NCBI GenBank assembly: GCA_034437075.1
Contig: DAOTVD010000026.1
Span: forward strand, 1 to 6,033
Direction: 5' to 3'
Length of the DNA: 6,033 bases
Source of the DNA: DAOTVD01 sp034437075
Lineage (GTDB): Bacteria > Chloroflexota > Anaerolineae > Aggregatilineales > J027
Shown one piece after another: positions 1-5,310 of the stretch (position 1 is the stretch's first letter; each line of letters begins with the position of its first letter). Both the position numbers and the translations under genes were made by a program. The notes beneath the pieces were generated by a model. It searched no databases. It saw nothing but the letters and a program-made list of their open reading frames with translations, and was not told the DNA's origin.

Positions 1-359
1 TCATCCCCCAGCCAATTTTGCAAGCGCTTAACACGCCCCCCAGTCAGGGTGTTTAACCCAGTATCGACCAGGTGTACTTGCCAGTCTTCGCTATGTTTAT
101 CGTGAATGTCGATGTCGCCATTGGCCAGGTTTAGCGAGATGTCTTGGTTTAGGATGTAATAGTCCAGAAAATAGCGTTTGATGTAATCGCCCTTGTATCC
201 CAGCGCGATGATAAATTCATTGATGCCATAGAATCCATAATGCCGCATGATGTGCAGCATAATGGGGATGCCCCCAATTTCGACCATCGGCTTGGGGCGT
301 TTTTCGGTTTCTTCGGCCAGGCGCGTCCCAAATCCCCCGGCCAGAATCACGACTTTCAT
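1..359 (-). CDS. rfbF: Glucose-1-phosphate cytidylyltransferase, N-terminal part (cut by window edge)
   Basis: This enzyme is known to couple CTP and glucose 1-phosphate to give CDP-glucose, the first step towards CDP-linked deoxy and dideoxy sugars; it is cytosolic. The first 119 residues are visible. The protein opens with MKVVILAGGFGTRL followed by EETEKRPKPMVEIGG, the nucleotide-binding signature of sugar-1-phosphate nucleotidyltransferases in the form typical of RfbF (EET...KPKPMVEIGG). Further RfbF-like stretches are GYKGDYIKRYF (about residues 54-64) and LVDTGLNTLTGGRVKR (about 97-112). The family is usually about 257 aa, so roughly half is missing past position 1. The ATG at 359 is preceded by a good Shine-Dalgarno sequence and lies 28 nt after the wzt stop, consistent with the same operon. 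An rfbG-type CDP-glucose 4,6-dehydratase is expected downstream, outside the window. Confidence 0.93.
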   Translation of the reverse strand, partial: MKVVILAGGFGTRLAEETEKRPKPMVEIGGIPIMLHIMRHYGFYGINEFIIALGYKGDYIKRYFLDYYILNQDISLNLANGDIDIHDKHSEDWQVHLVDTGLNTLTGGRVKRLQNWLGD

Positions 360-364
360 GGTCG

Positions 365-368
365 TCCT
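365..368 (-). promoter_or_regulatory. Ribosome binding site of rfbF
   Basis: AGGA lies 5 nt upstream of the ATG at 359 in the 28-nt wzt-rfbF spacer. It supports this start and independent ribosome loading on rfbF. Confidence 0.6.
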
Positions 369-387
369 ACTTTCTTTGCGTGATAGC

Positions 388-1653
388 TCAGCAATGCGTC
401 CATTGCTGTTCGTTCAAAAAGACGGTTTCGGTGTCGATCATGATGGGGTTATCGTAAAAATCCCCATGCGTGACGTGCAGCGAGGCCGCACCAAACACCA
501 CATCGGCGCGTTCATGGTCAATCAGAGCGTGCGCATCAAAGAAGTAATTGCCCGGTACCCAAGGCAAGCGCTCGATGGTGCATTCGATGACGCCTTCGTT
601 ATCTCGCCAGGCCCAGCCCGGTAGATAATTGGGTGAAAGAATGGTAATGCCTTCTTTGACCTCATGCCGCACGCGCAGCCAGGCATTCAGGCTGATGTAT
701 TGCAAATCTTTCTCGAAGTGGTAATGCAAGCGAATGCGCAGCGTTTCGCCCACGGCAATGGTTTTCACGGTTTCGCCGGCCACATCTAGCACTTCGATTT
801 TTGTATAACGAAAACGTCCCGAACCTCGGCGCGGTGCGTCTTCCAGCGACCCTACGGCCTGTATATCGGCCATCGAACTTTCGGTATATTGTTTGATAAC
901 CTCGCTCGTTTCGCCATCGGCCTCGATGCGCCCGCCATGTAACCAGATGGTGCGCGGGCATAGATTGGTGATGGTCTGCATATTGTGGCTGATGAAAATC
1001 ACCGTGCGCCCGCTACGGGCGGCTTCGTCCATCTTACCCAGGCTGCGCCGCTGAAAAGCCAAATCGCCCACCGCTAGCACTTCGTCCACCAGCAGAATAT
1101 CGGGCTCCAGATGGGCCGCCACCGCGAAGCCCAAACGCACGCGCATTCCGCTAGAGTAGCGCTTAACGGGTGTATCTAAATATTTTTCCACGCCCGCAAA
1201 ATCGACAATTGCTTCGAGTTTGGCATCGACTTCCGCCTTGCTCATGCCCAAAATCGTCCCGTTGAGGTAAATGTTCTCGCGTCCGGTCAATTCTTCGTGA
1301 AAGCCCGTGCCGATCTCTAACAAGGCGGCGATGCGTCCGCGAATGCGCGCCTGGCCGGAGGTCGGCAATGTGATCCGCGAGAGGATTTTCAGCAGCGTGC
1401 TTTTGCCCGCGCCATTATGGCCGATGATGCCGACCACTTCACCGATATCCACCTGAAAATTGATGTCCTGCAAGGCCCAGATGCTATCATCCGCGAACTG
1501 GGGCATTTGCGTCTGCCAGATGGAGCGTAAGCGGCGGCCTGGTTCGCGTAGCAAGGTCTTGGCCGCGCCAACCAATGTGCGGGGCGTGTCGTCATGCACG
1601 CCGATATAGTACCGCTTGCTCAGGTCTTCGGTGATGAGTGCGTAATTCGACAT
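388..1653 (-). CDS. wzt: Polysaccharide ABC exporter ATPase Wzt with C-terminal glycan-recognition-like domain
   Basis: This is the ATP-hydrolysing subunit of a Wzm/Wzt exporter, which moves lipid-linked polysaccharide across the inner membrane. The 421-aa product has a nucleotide-binding domain at about residues 1-255: Walker A GHNGAGKST (78-86), the Wzt-typical stretch LLEIGTGFHEELTGRENIYL (111-130), signature YSSGM (166-170), Walker B ILLVDE (186-191), D-loop region AVGD (194-197) and switch His in SHN (H223). Residues about 275-415 form a second, beta-rich region placed like the C-terminal domain of E. coli O9a Wzt (a protein of similar length), which binds the modified chain terminus. 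The start at 1653 (MSNYALITEDLSKRYY) was chosen because the family begins there; the 47 codons of open frame upstream overlap wzm and look non-native. The start is 8 nt after the wzm stop, with GAGGG immediately upstream. The substrate of the C-terminal domain cannot be read from sequence. Confidence 0.93.
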   Translation of the reverse strand: MSNYALITEDLSKRYYIGVHDDTPRTLVGAAKTLLREPGRRLRSIWQTQMPQFADDSIWALQDINFQVDIGEVVGIIGHNGAGKSTLLKILSRITLPTSGQARIRGRIAALLEIGTGFHEELTGRENIYLNGTILGMSKAEVDAKLEAIVDFAGVEKYLDTPVKRYSSGMRVRLGFAVAAHLEPDILLVDEVLAVGDLAFQRRSLGKMDEAARSGRTVIFISHNMQTITNLCPRTIWLHGGRIEADGETSEVIKQYTESSMADIQAVGSLEDAPRRGSGRFRYTKIEVLDVAGETVKTIAVGETLRIRLHYHFEKDLQYISLNAWLRVRHEVKEGITILSPNYLPGWAWRDNEGVIECTIERLPWVPGNYFFDAHALIDHERADVVFGAASLHVTHGDFYDNPIMIDTETVFLNEQQWTHC

Positions 1654-1661
1654 AATCCCTC

Positions 1662-2492
1662 TCAAGCAATATCCGCGAAACTCTGTTCGGCCCGTCGGAA
1701 GAAAAGCGCACCGACCCAAAGCAAGACCACGCTCAGGAAAATGGCCCATATCACACCTTCTACGGGCGGCGGTTCGCTGCCCAAAATAGCCCAACGAAAG
1801 CCCTCAATCACCGTTGTCATGGGGTTAATTAAGGCGAGTTGATCGAAGGGCTGCGGGAACAGTTCACGCGGATATAGCGCGGGCGTTGCGTAGAGCAAAA
1901 AGCGGCTCAAGTATGCGACGAATTGCGCCACATCCCGCGAGCGGACTTGCAAGGGCGCGAAAAATAGCCCCATCCCCAGCGCCACACTCACCGCGATGAG
2001 CGTCAGCCCCGGCAGCCAGATGATATTGGCCGTGGGCGTGATCTGATAATACAGCAGCATGAGGATGAGCACCGAAAATGTCAGCAAAAAGTTGAATAAC
2101 TGAATAGCAACTTCCACTAGCGGCAAGATGAGACGCGGAAAGTAGACCTTTTTAATCATTGTTTGGCGGGCGATGGCGTTGGTCGTCGCGCCCAAAATGC
2201 CCACAAAAAGCGTCCAGGGGATCATCGCCGCGAAGTTGAAAATAGGGTAGGGAATATCGGCGGTTTGCACTTGCACTACCACGCCAAAAATAAACGTGAA
2301 AATGATGGTATAGCCCACCGGATTGATGATGATCCACAACGGCCCCAGCACGGATTGTTTATACTGGGCGGTGGTGTCGCGTAGCGCCAGGTAATAGATC
2401 ATATGCCGATAGGCCCACAACTCGCGAAAGTTGATAGGAACCCATTTGGTGGGTGGTTTAATGACAAATTCGGTCGGTGTTGGTTTCTGCAA
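1662..2492 (-). CDS. wzm: Polysaccharide ABC exporter permease Wzm (ABC-2 family), TTG start
   Basis: This is the membrane subunit that pairs with the adjacent Wzt to form the glycan export channel. The 276-aa product matches the usual family length. It opens with a cytoplasmic N-terminus holding the typical block ELWAYRHMIYYLALRD (about residues 24-39), followed by QSVLGPLWIIINP (46-58). Hydrophobic segments are visible at about 51-73, 83-104, 119-147, 155-179, 190-207 and 246-265, which fits the six-helix ABC-2 layout. No ATG in the frame fits: the first internal Met is residue 31, inside the conserved block, and the upstream open frame has no ATG or GTG. TTG at 2492 is preceded at 9 nt by CGGAG, so it is the best start. 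The gene sits 65 nt after the preceding gene and 8 nt before wzt. It resembles TagG and RfbA/Wzm exporters; the glycan exported is not determinable. Confidence 0.93.
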   Translation of the reverse strand: MQKPTPTEFVIKPPTKWVPINFRELWAYRHMIYYLALRDTTAQYKQSVLGPLWIIINPVGYTIIFTFIFGVVVQVQTADIPYPIFNFAAMIPWTLFVGILGATTNAIARQTMIKKVYFPRLILPLVEVAIQLFNFLLTFSVLILMLLYYQITPTANIIWLPGLTLIAVSVALGMGLFFAPLQVRSRDVAQFVAYLSRFLLYATPALYPRELFPQPFDQLALINPMTTVIEGFRWAILGSEPPPVEGVIWAIFLSVVLLWVGALFFRRAEQSFADIA

Positions 2493-2501
2493 GTGCCAAA
2501 A

Positions 2502-2506
2502 CTCCG
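2502..2506 (-). promoter_or_regulatory. Ribosome binding site deciding the TTG start of wzm
   Basis: CGGAG lies 9 nt upstream of the TTG at 2492. No ATG or GTG at a suitable distance is in frame, so this site is the main evidence for a non-AUG start. Confidence 0.55.
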
Positions 2507-2523
2507 CTAGGCTGCGAGGATGA

Positions 2524-2534
2524 ATGGTAGCATA
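2524..2534 (-). promoter_or_regulatory. Candidate extended -10 element upstream of wzm
   Basis: The sequence TATGCTACCAT in the 65-nt gap before wzm contains TGC followed by TACCAT, an extended -10-like arrangement with 4 of 6 matches to TATAAT. A poor -35 (TTGCAG, 16-nt spacer) lies upstream. It is nearly identical to a site upstream of rfbC. It could give wzm-wzt-rfbF its own transcript, but the match is weak and the same bases form one arm of an inverted repeat. Confidence 0.2.
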
Positions 2535-2561
2535 TCCGCGCTTAGCTGCAAGGTGTGCTAC
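2527..2561 (-). repeat. Inverted repeat at the 3' end of the half-GT gene
   Basis: In the transcript, GTAGCA (2561-2556, containing the TAG stop codon) can pair with TGCTAC (2532-2527) across a 23-nt loop, giving a 6-bp stem. No U-rich run follows, so it is not a convincing intrinsic terminator. It may be chance or a minor RNA structure between the two halves of the operon. Confidence 0.25.
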
Positions 2562-3118
2562 GACTTCGCATGGTCGAGCAACCGGGCGTATAGCTGACTG
2601 TAGAGCAAGTCATCCGGCGCCGGGATGACCAGGGGACGCGGGACGCCATACGCTTCTTGGATAGCGTCCGCCTCCGGAGCGCGGTCGGTCAGCAGCGCGG
2701 CGGCGTACACCAGCAGTTCCGGCAGGCGTGTGGCCTCGTCCACCGCGCACGCGACAGCGAGCATGTCGAATACGATGAGCGGCTTTTCTGGCAGCCATAA
2801 CAGCGCCTCGTAGCTATCCAGATCATTTACCTGGTAGATCAAGGCGGGCGTGTTTTGCAAAACACTTAGCCGCCCCGTCGAAGCCATCCGCTTGGCGCGT
2901 AACTGAACCGCGTGCGACAGCCGACCGACATCCGGTGCGGCATGTACTACGCGATAGAGCGGATGGTTGAGCGCGGGCCAGGGGTGTAGCTCGATGCCTG
3001 CCGGGGCCGTACCATCCGAGAGCAGGCCCACGCGCCAACCAGCAGCTTGCAAGGCTCGCGCTTGAGCGGTTAAGCGCGCGGATGGTGCACCGATCAGGCA
3101 CACATCATAAGAGCTCAT
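2558..3118 (-). CDS. Half-length GT-B glycosyltransferase-like protein (N-terminal domain only)
   Basis: No firm function is recognised for this 186-aa protein. It starts with a beta strand-helix unit like a Rossmann-type domain (YDVCLIGAPSARLTAQARAL, residues 4-23), then AGWRVGLLSD (26-35). Later segments read like the N-terminal half of family 4 glycosyltransferases: ALIYQVNDLDSYEAL (92-106), KPLIVFDMLA (112-121) and a closing stretch ADAIQEAYGVPRPLVIPAPDD (150-170), resembling the 'yg.p...vip' segment that normally precedes the C-terminal nucleotide-sugar-binding domain. That second domain, normally another 180-200 aa, is absent: the frame stops and wzm begins 65 nt later. The ATG at 3118 overlaps the preceding stop as ATGA, which favours it over the ATG at 3127. 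The fold assignment is my inference. It may be an accessory subunit, a standalone domain or a truncated enzyme. Confidence 0.72.
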   Translation of the reverse strand: MSSYDVCLIGAPSARLTAQARALQAAGWRVGLLSDGTAPAGIELHPWPALNHPLYRVVHAAPDVGRLSHAVQLRAKRMASTGRLSVLQNTPALIYQVNDLDSYEALLWLPEKPLIVFDMLAVACAVDEATRLPELLVYAAALLTDRAPEADAIQEAYGVPRPLVIPAPDDLLYSQLYARLLDHAKS

Positions 3119-3849
3119 TTGACGCATTTCAGATAACCATCCGGCGCGACGGTAATCAGCAGCTTATTTTGTATGTCTTTGTCGATCTCGAAACGATCCG
3201 TCGATTTGAGAAATTCGTGAACCGCCGTTTTGGGGTTGTCGCCTTTGTCCCAGGGGCGGTTCGGGAAGCTGCCCTCCGGCATATCCTCGATCATGGTATC
3301 GAAGACCACCAGATAACTCCCCGGCGTCACCAAGGGCGCGTAGCGCTGCAATTCGAGCAAGACATGCGCATGGGTATGCATTGAGTCCAACACGACTAAA
3401 ACAGGGCGCTTTCCCTTGGCAAACGCATAGACCTGCTCGATGATGTCCGGCGCAATAGACGAACCTTCTAGCAAGGTGATGCGCTCAAACATCGGGTGGG
3501 TTTCCAGAGCCTGGCGGTTATGTTCGCGAATGTCGATGTCGATGCCCAGCACTTGACCCGTGCTCCCCAGCAAGGCGAGCATCGAAGCATAAAAGACCGT
3601 GCCGCCGCCGCGCGCGATGCCCACCTCGATGATGAGTTCGGGCTTTACGCGCCAGATGATCTCTTGCATGGCGATGATGTCCTGCGGATATTGGATGATG
3701 GGGCGGCCCATCCACTCGAAATGATACGAATATTCGTAATCAAAAGACGTGTTGAACCAGGCTTGCGAGAGCGCGCGAAAATCCGCGTCTCCGGCCATCT
3801 GCTCGATCTTTTTGGCATTGTGTTGGGCGAATTGTTTTTCGTCGCTCAT
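3115..3849 (-). CDS. CmcI / cephalosporin hydroxylase-like protein, probable SAM-dependent methyltransferase
   Basis: The 244-aa product resembles the CmcI family, named for cephamycin synthesis but common in surface-sugar clusters and built on a SAM-methyltransferase fold. Visible features are an aromatic N-terminal segment (WFNTSFDYEYSYHFEWMGRP, residues 31-50), a block YPQDIIAMQEIIWRVKPELI (54-73), the SAM-binding glycine motif EVGIARGGG (75-83), acidic residues at the end of the next strand (GIDIDIREHNR, 102-112) and LDSMHTHAHV (154-163), where D155 and H158 are candidate metal or catalytic residues. The start at 3849 overlaps the SDR gene's TGA as ATGA; the 50 codons of open frame upstream lie inside that gene and look non-native. 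Its location suggests O- or N-methylation of a sugar or glycan end, but the substrate is unknown and 'hydroxylase' should not be taken literally. Confidence 0.85.
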   Translation of the reverse strand: MSDEKQFAQHNAKKIEQMAGDADFRALSQAWFNTSFDYEYSYHFEWMGRPIIQYPQDIIAMQEIIWRVKPELIIEVGIARGGGTVFYASMLALLGSTGQVLGIDIDIREHNRQALETHPMFERITLLEGSSIAPDIIEQVYAFAKGKRPVLVVLDSMHTHAHVLLELQRYAPLVTPGSYLVVFDTMIEDMPEGSFPNRPWDKGDNPKTAVHEFLKSTDRFEIDKDIQNKLLITVAPDGYLKCVK

Positions 3850-4748
3850 TGTTGTTTGCTCTGCATTTGCCACCATTCGATAGTCCGGCGCAAGCCTTCG
3901 TCCAGCGACACGCGCGGCGTCCAGCCTGTCGCCGTTCGTAAGCGCGCATTGTCGCCAACGGCCATCGGTGCTTGAGGTGCACCGGACTGAGCTCCCCATT
4001 TTATCAGATGCGGCTTACCCAGCAGGCCCGCGATGCGCTCAATAATCGCTTTCACCGCGACGGGCTGCCCCGACGAGAGATTGACCGCGCCTTGTAAATC
4101 GCTGCGCAGCAGGGCCACGAAGGCCGCCGCGATATCCCCTACATATAAAAAGTCGCGTTGTTGTTCGCCGCTGCTGACTTCGGCGGACTGGTCGGCCAAT
4201 AGTTGGCGCGTCACATAGGGCACTAGGCGCTTGGGGTTCTCGTGCGGACCAAAGGGGAAGAAAACCCGCCCCCAGGCCCAGCTAAGCCCAGCACGCTCCG
4301 CGTAGCTGCTGAGCAGATGATATAGGCTGATCTTACACGCGCTATAGGGTGTCGCATGGCTGAGCGGCGTTAAGCCTTCCGTGCAATAGCCATAGGTCCA
4401 GTCATACTCCGCCGAGGTGCCGGCCACGATCAAGCGCGCGCCGCCGTTCTCATGAAAGCGTCGCGCCAGATGCAAACTACTGCTGACCCAAGTGTAATTC
4501 TCCAGGGAATGCCAATACGCGCCGTGTTCGGTATCCCAGGCTAGGTGTAGAAGATGTGAAGGCCGGACAGTTTCTACCAGGGAATCGACCTGGGCCACGT
4601 CATGTAAGTTCGCCTGGTGCCAGGTGATGCCCTCTGATGGATGTTGAGTGGCACGCGATACAGCGTGAATCTCGGCCTCTGATTCGGCCAAAGCCGCTAG
4701 GATATTGCGCCCCAGAAAGCCCGCCGCCCCTGTGATGAGTAACTTCAT
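3846..4748 (-). CDS. NAD(P)-dependent nucleotide-sugar epimerase/4-ketoreductase (extended SDR)
   Basis: This 300-aa protein is an extended short-chain dehydrogenase/reductase acting on nucleotide sugars in the cytosol. It has the N-terminal cofactor motif MKLLITGAAGFLGRN (GxxGxxG at residues 7-13), a strand LLHLAWDT (66-73), the catalytic serine region GTSAEY (110-115), the catalytic YSACK (135-139) and the substrate-side stretch QRDFLYVGDIAAAF (197-210). Total length is normal for the family. Adjacent rfbC and nearby rfbF suggest it reduces the C4 keto group of a CDP- or dTDP-4-keto-6-deoxyhexose, as abequose synthase or 6-deoxytalose dehydrogenase do. Which product it makes cannot be read from sequence. 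ATG at 4748 overlaps the rfbC stop as ATGA; the 21 codons of open frame further upstream are not homologous to the family. The downstream junction is also ATGA. Confidence 0.9.
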   Translation of the reverse strand: MKLLITGAAGFLGRNILAALAESEAEIHAVSRATQHPSEGITWHQANLHDVAQVDSLVETVRPSHLLHLAWDTEHGAYWHSLENYTWVSSSLHLARRFHENGGARLIVAGTSAEYDWTYGYCTEGLTPLSHATPYSACKISLYHLLSSYAERAGLSWAWGRVFFPFGPHENPKRLVPYVTRQLLADQSAEVSSGEQQRDFLYVGDIAAAFVALLRSDLQGAVNLSSGQPVAVKAIIERIAGLLGKPHLIKWGAQSGAPQAPMAVGDNARLRTATGWTPRVSLDEGLRRTIEWWQMQSKQQ

Positions 4749-5278
4749 AGCGTGAAATCCGGGTAGGCTTGATCTTTCGCGGAGATGATGCGCGTCTTGG
4801 CGGGCGACCATTCAATCCCGAAGGCCGGGTCATCCCAACGCACACCGCGCGCGGCGTCGGGGTGATAAAACTCACCCATCCAGTAAAAAACCTCGGTGGC
4901 GTCGGCCAGGGTTTGGAAGCCGTGTGCCACATCAACAGGGATATAGAGCATATGCCGATTCTCGGCGGAAAGCTCAACGCCGTACCACTGTTTGAAGGTC
5001 GGCGAATCCGGGCGTAAATCCACGATGACGTCAAAAATCGCGCCTTGTGTGCAACGCACGAGCTTTATCTCGCCATAGGGTTGAGCCTGGTAATGCATCC
5101 CGCGTAGGGTGCCGCGTTGGGCGTTATACGAGATGTTGTTCTGTACCCAGCGCGTATGTAGGCCGTGTGCGGCGAATTCATCCTGGCAATAGACGCGCGC
5201 GAAGAAGCCGCGCTCGTCCTGGCGGGGTTCGGGCTGGATGAGATAGGCACCAGGGATGGGCGTCTCGATAAATTGCAT
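4745..5278 (-). CDS. rfbC: Nucleotide-sugar 3,5-epimerase of the RmlC/RfbC family
   Basis: The family epimerises 4-keto-6-deoxy nucleotide sugars at C3 and/or C5, classically dTDP-4-keto-6-deoxyglucose on the way to dTDP-L-rhamnose. The 177-aa product is a full-length cupin. Recognisable blocks are DERGFFARVYCQDEF (21-35), GTLRGMHYQ (56-64), EIKLVRCTQGAIFDVIVDLR (70-89), VAHGFQTL (117-124) and WDDPAFGIEWSP (148-159). The expected catalytic residues are present by position: H62, K72, Y138 and D169. The usual YKxTDYY-like segment reads FYWMGEFYHP, a form I associate with RfbC-like proteins near CDP-sugar genes, so the substrate need not be dTDP-linked. The ATG at 5278 is the natural start; no clear Shine-Dalgarno sequence precedes it. 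The stop overlaps the next gene as ATGA, and the preceding gene ends 32 nt upstream. Confidence 0.92.
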   Translation of the reverse strand: MQFIETPIPGAYLIQPEPRQDERGFFARVYCQDEFAAHGLHTRWVQNNISYNAQRGTLRGMHYQAQPYGEIKLVRCTQGAIFDVIVDLRPDSPTFKQWYGVELSAENRHMLYIPVDVAHGFQTLADATEVFYWMGEFYHPDAARGVRWDDPAFGIEWSPAKTRIISAKDQAYPDFTL

Positions 5279-5310
5279 ACGGGGTTTAATTGATTATTTC
5301 TCGAAAGCGC

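Noticed and set aside
247..624. Open frame of 125 codons on the plus strand
   Set aside because: It is antisense to the rfbF start and the wzt end, including conserved rfbF codons. It has no domain signature and is best explained as a shadow.
1654..1794. Upstream extension of wzt to an ATG at 1794
   Set aside because: The extra 47 residues lie inside wzm in another frame and have no counterpart in the family. The ATG at 1653 has a GAGGG just upstream and starts at the family's normal N-terminus.
2558..2558. Frameshift hiding the missing C-terminal domain of the half-GT protein
   Set aside because: Only 65 nt separate its stop from wzm, so there is no room for a further 180-200 residues in any frame.
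2527..2561. Intrinsic terminator between the half-GT gene and wzm
   Set aside because: Only a 6-bp stem with a 23-nt loop and no following U-tract; wzm downstream reads in the same direction and belongs to the same pathway.
3496..3975. Open frame of 159 codons on the plus strand
   Set aside because: It is antisense to the CmcI-like gene and the end of the SDR gene, both strongly supported by motifs. The translated product shows no recognisable domain, and such open frames are expected opposite GC-rich genes.
3850..3999. Upstream extension of the CmcI-like gene to 3999
   Set aside because: The extra residues are out-of-frame translation of the SDR gene's C-terminus; the ATGA junction at 3849 is the better start.
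4600..5034. Open frame of 144 codons on the minus strand in another frame
   Set aside because: It overlaps the well-supported rfbC and SDR genes in a different frame and its product looks like random out-of-frame translation.
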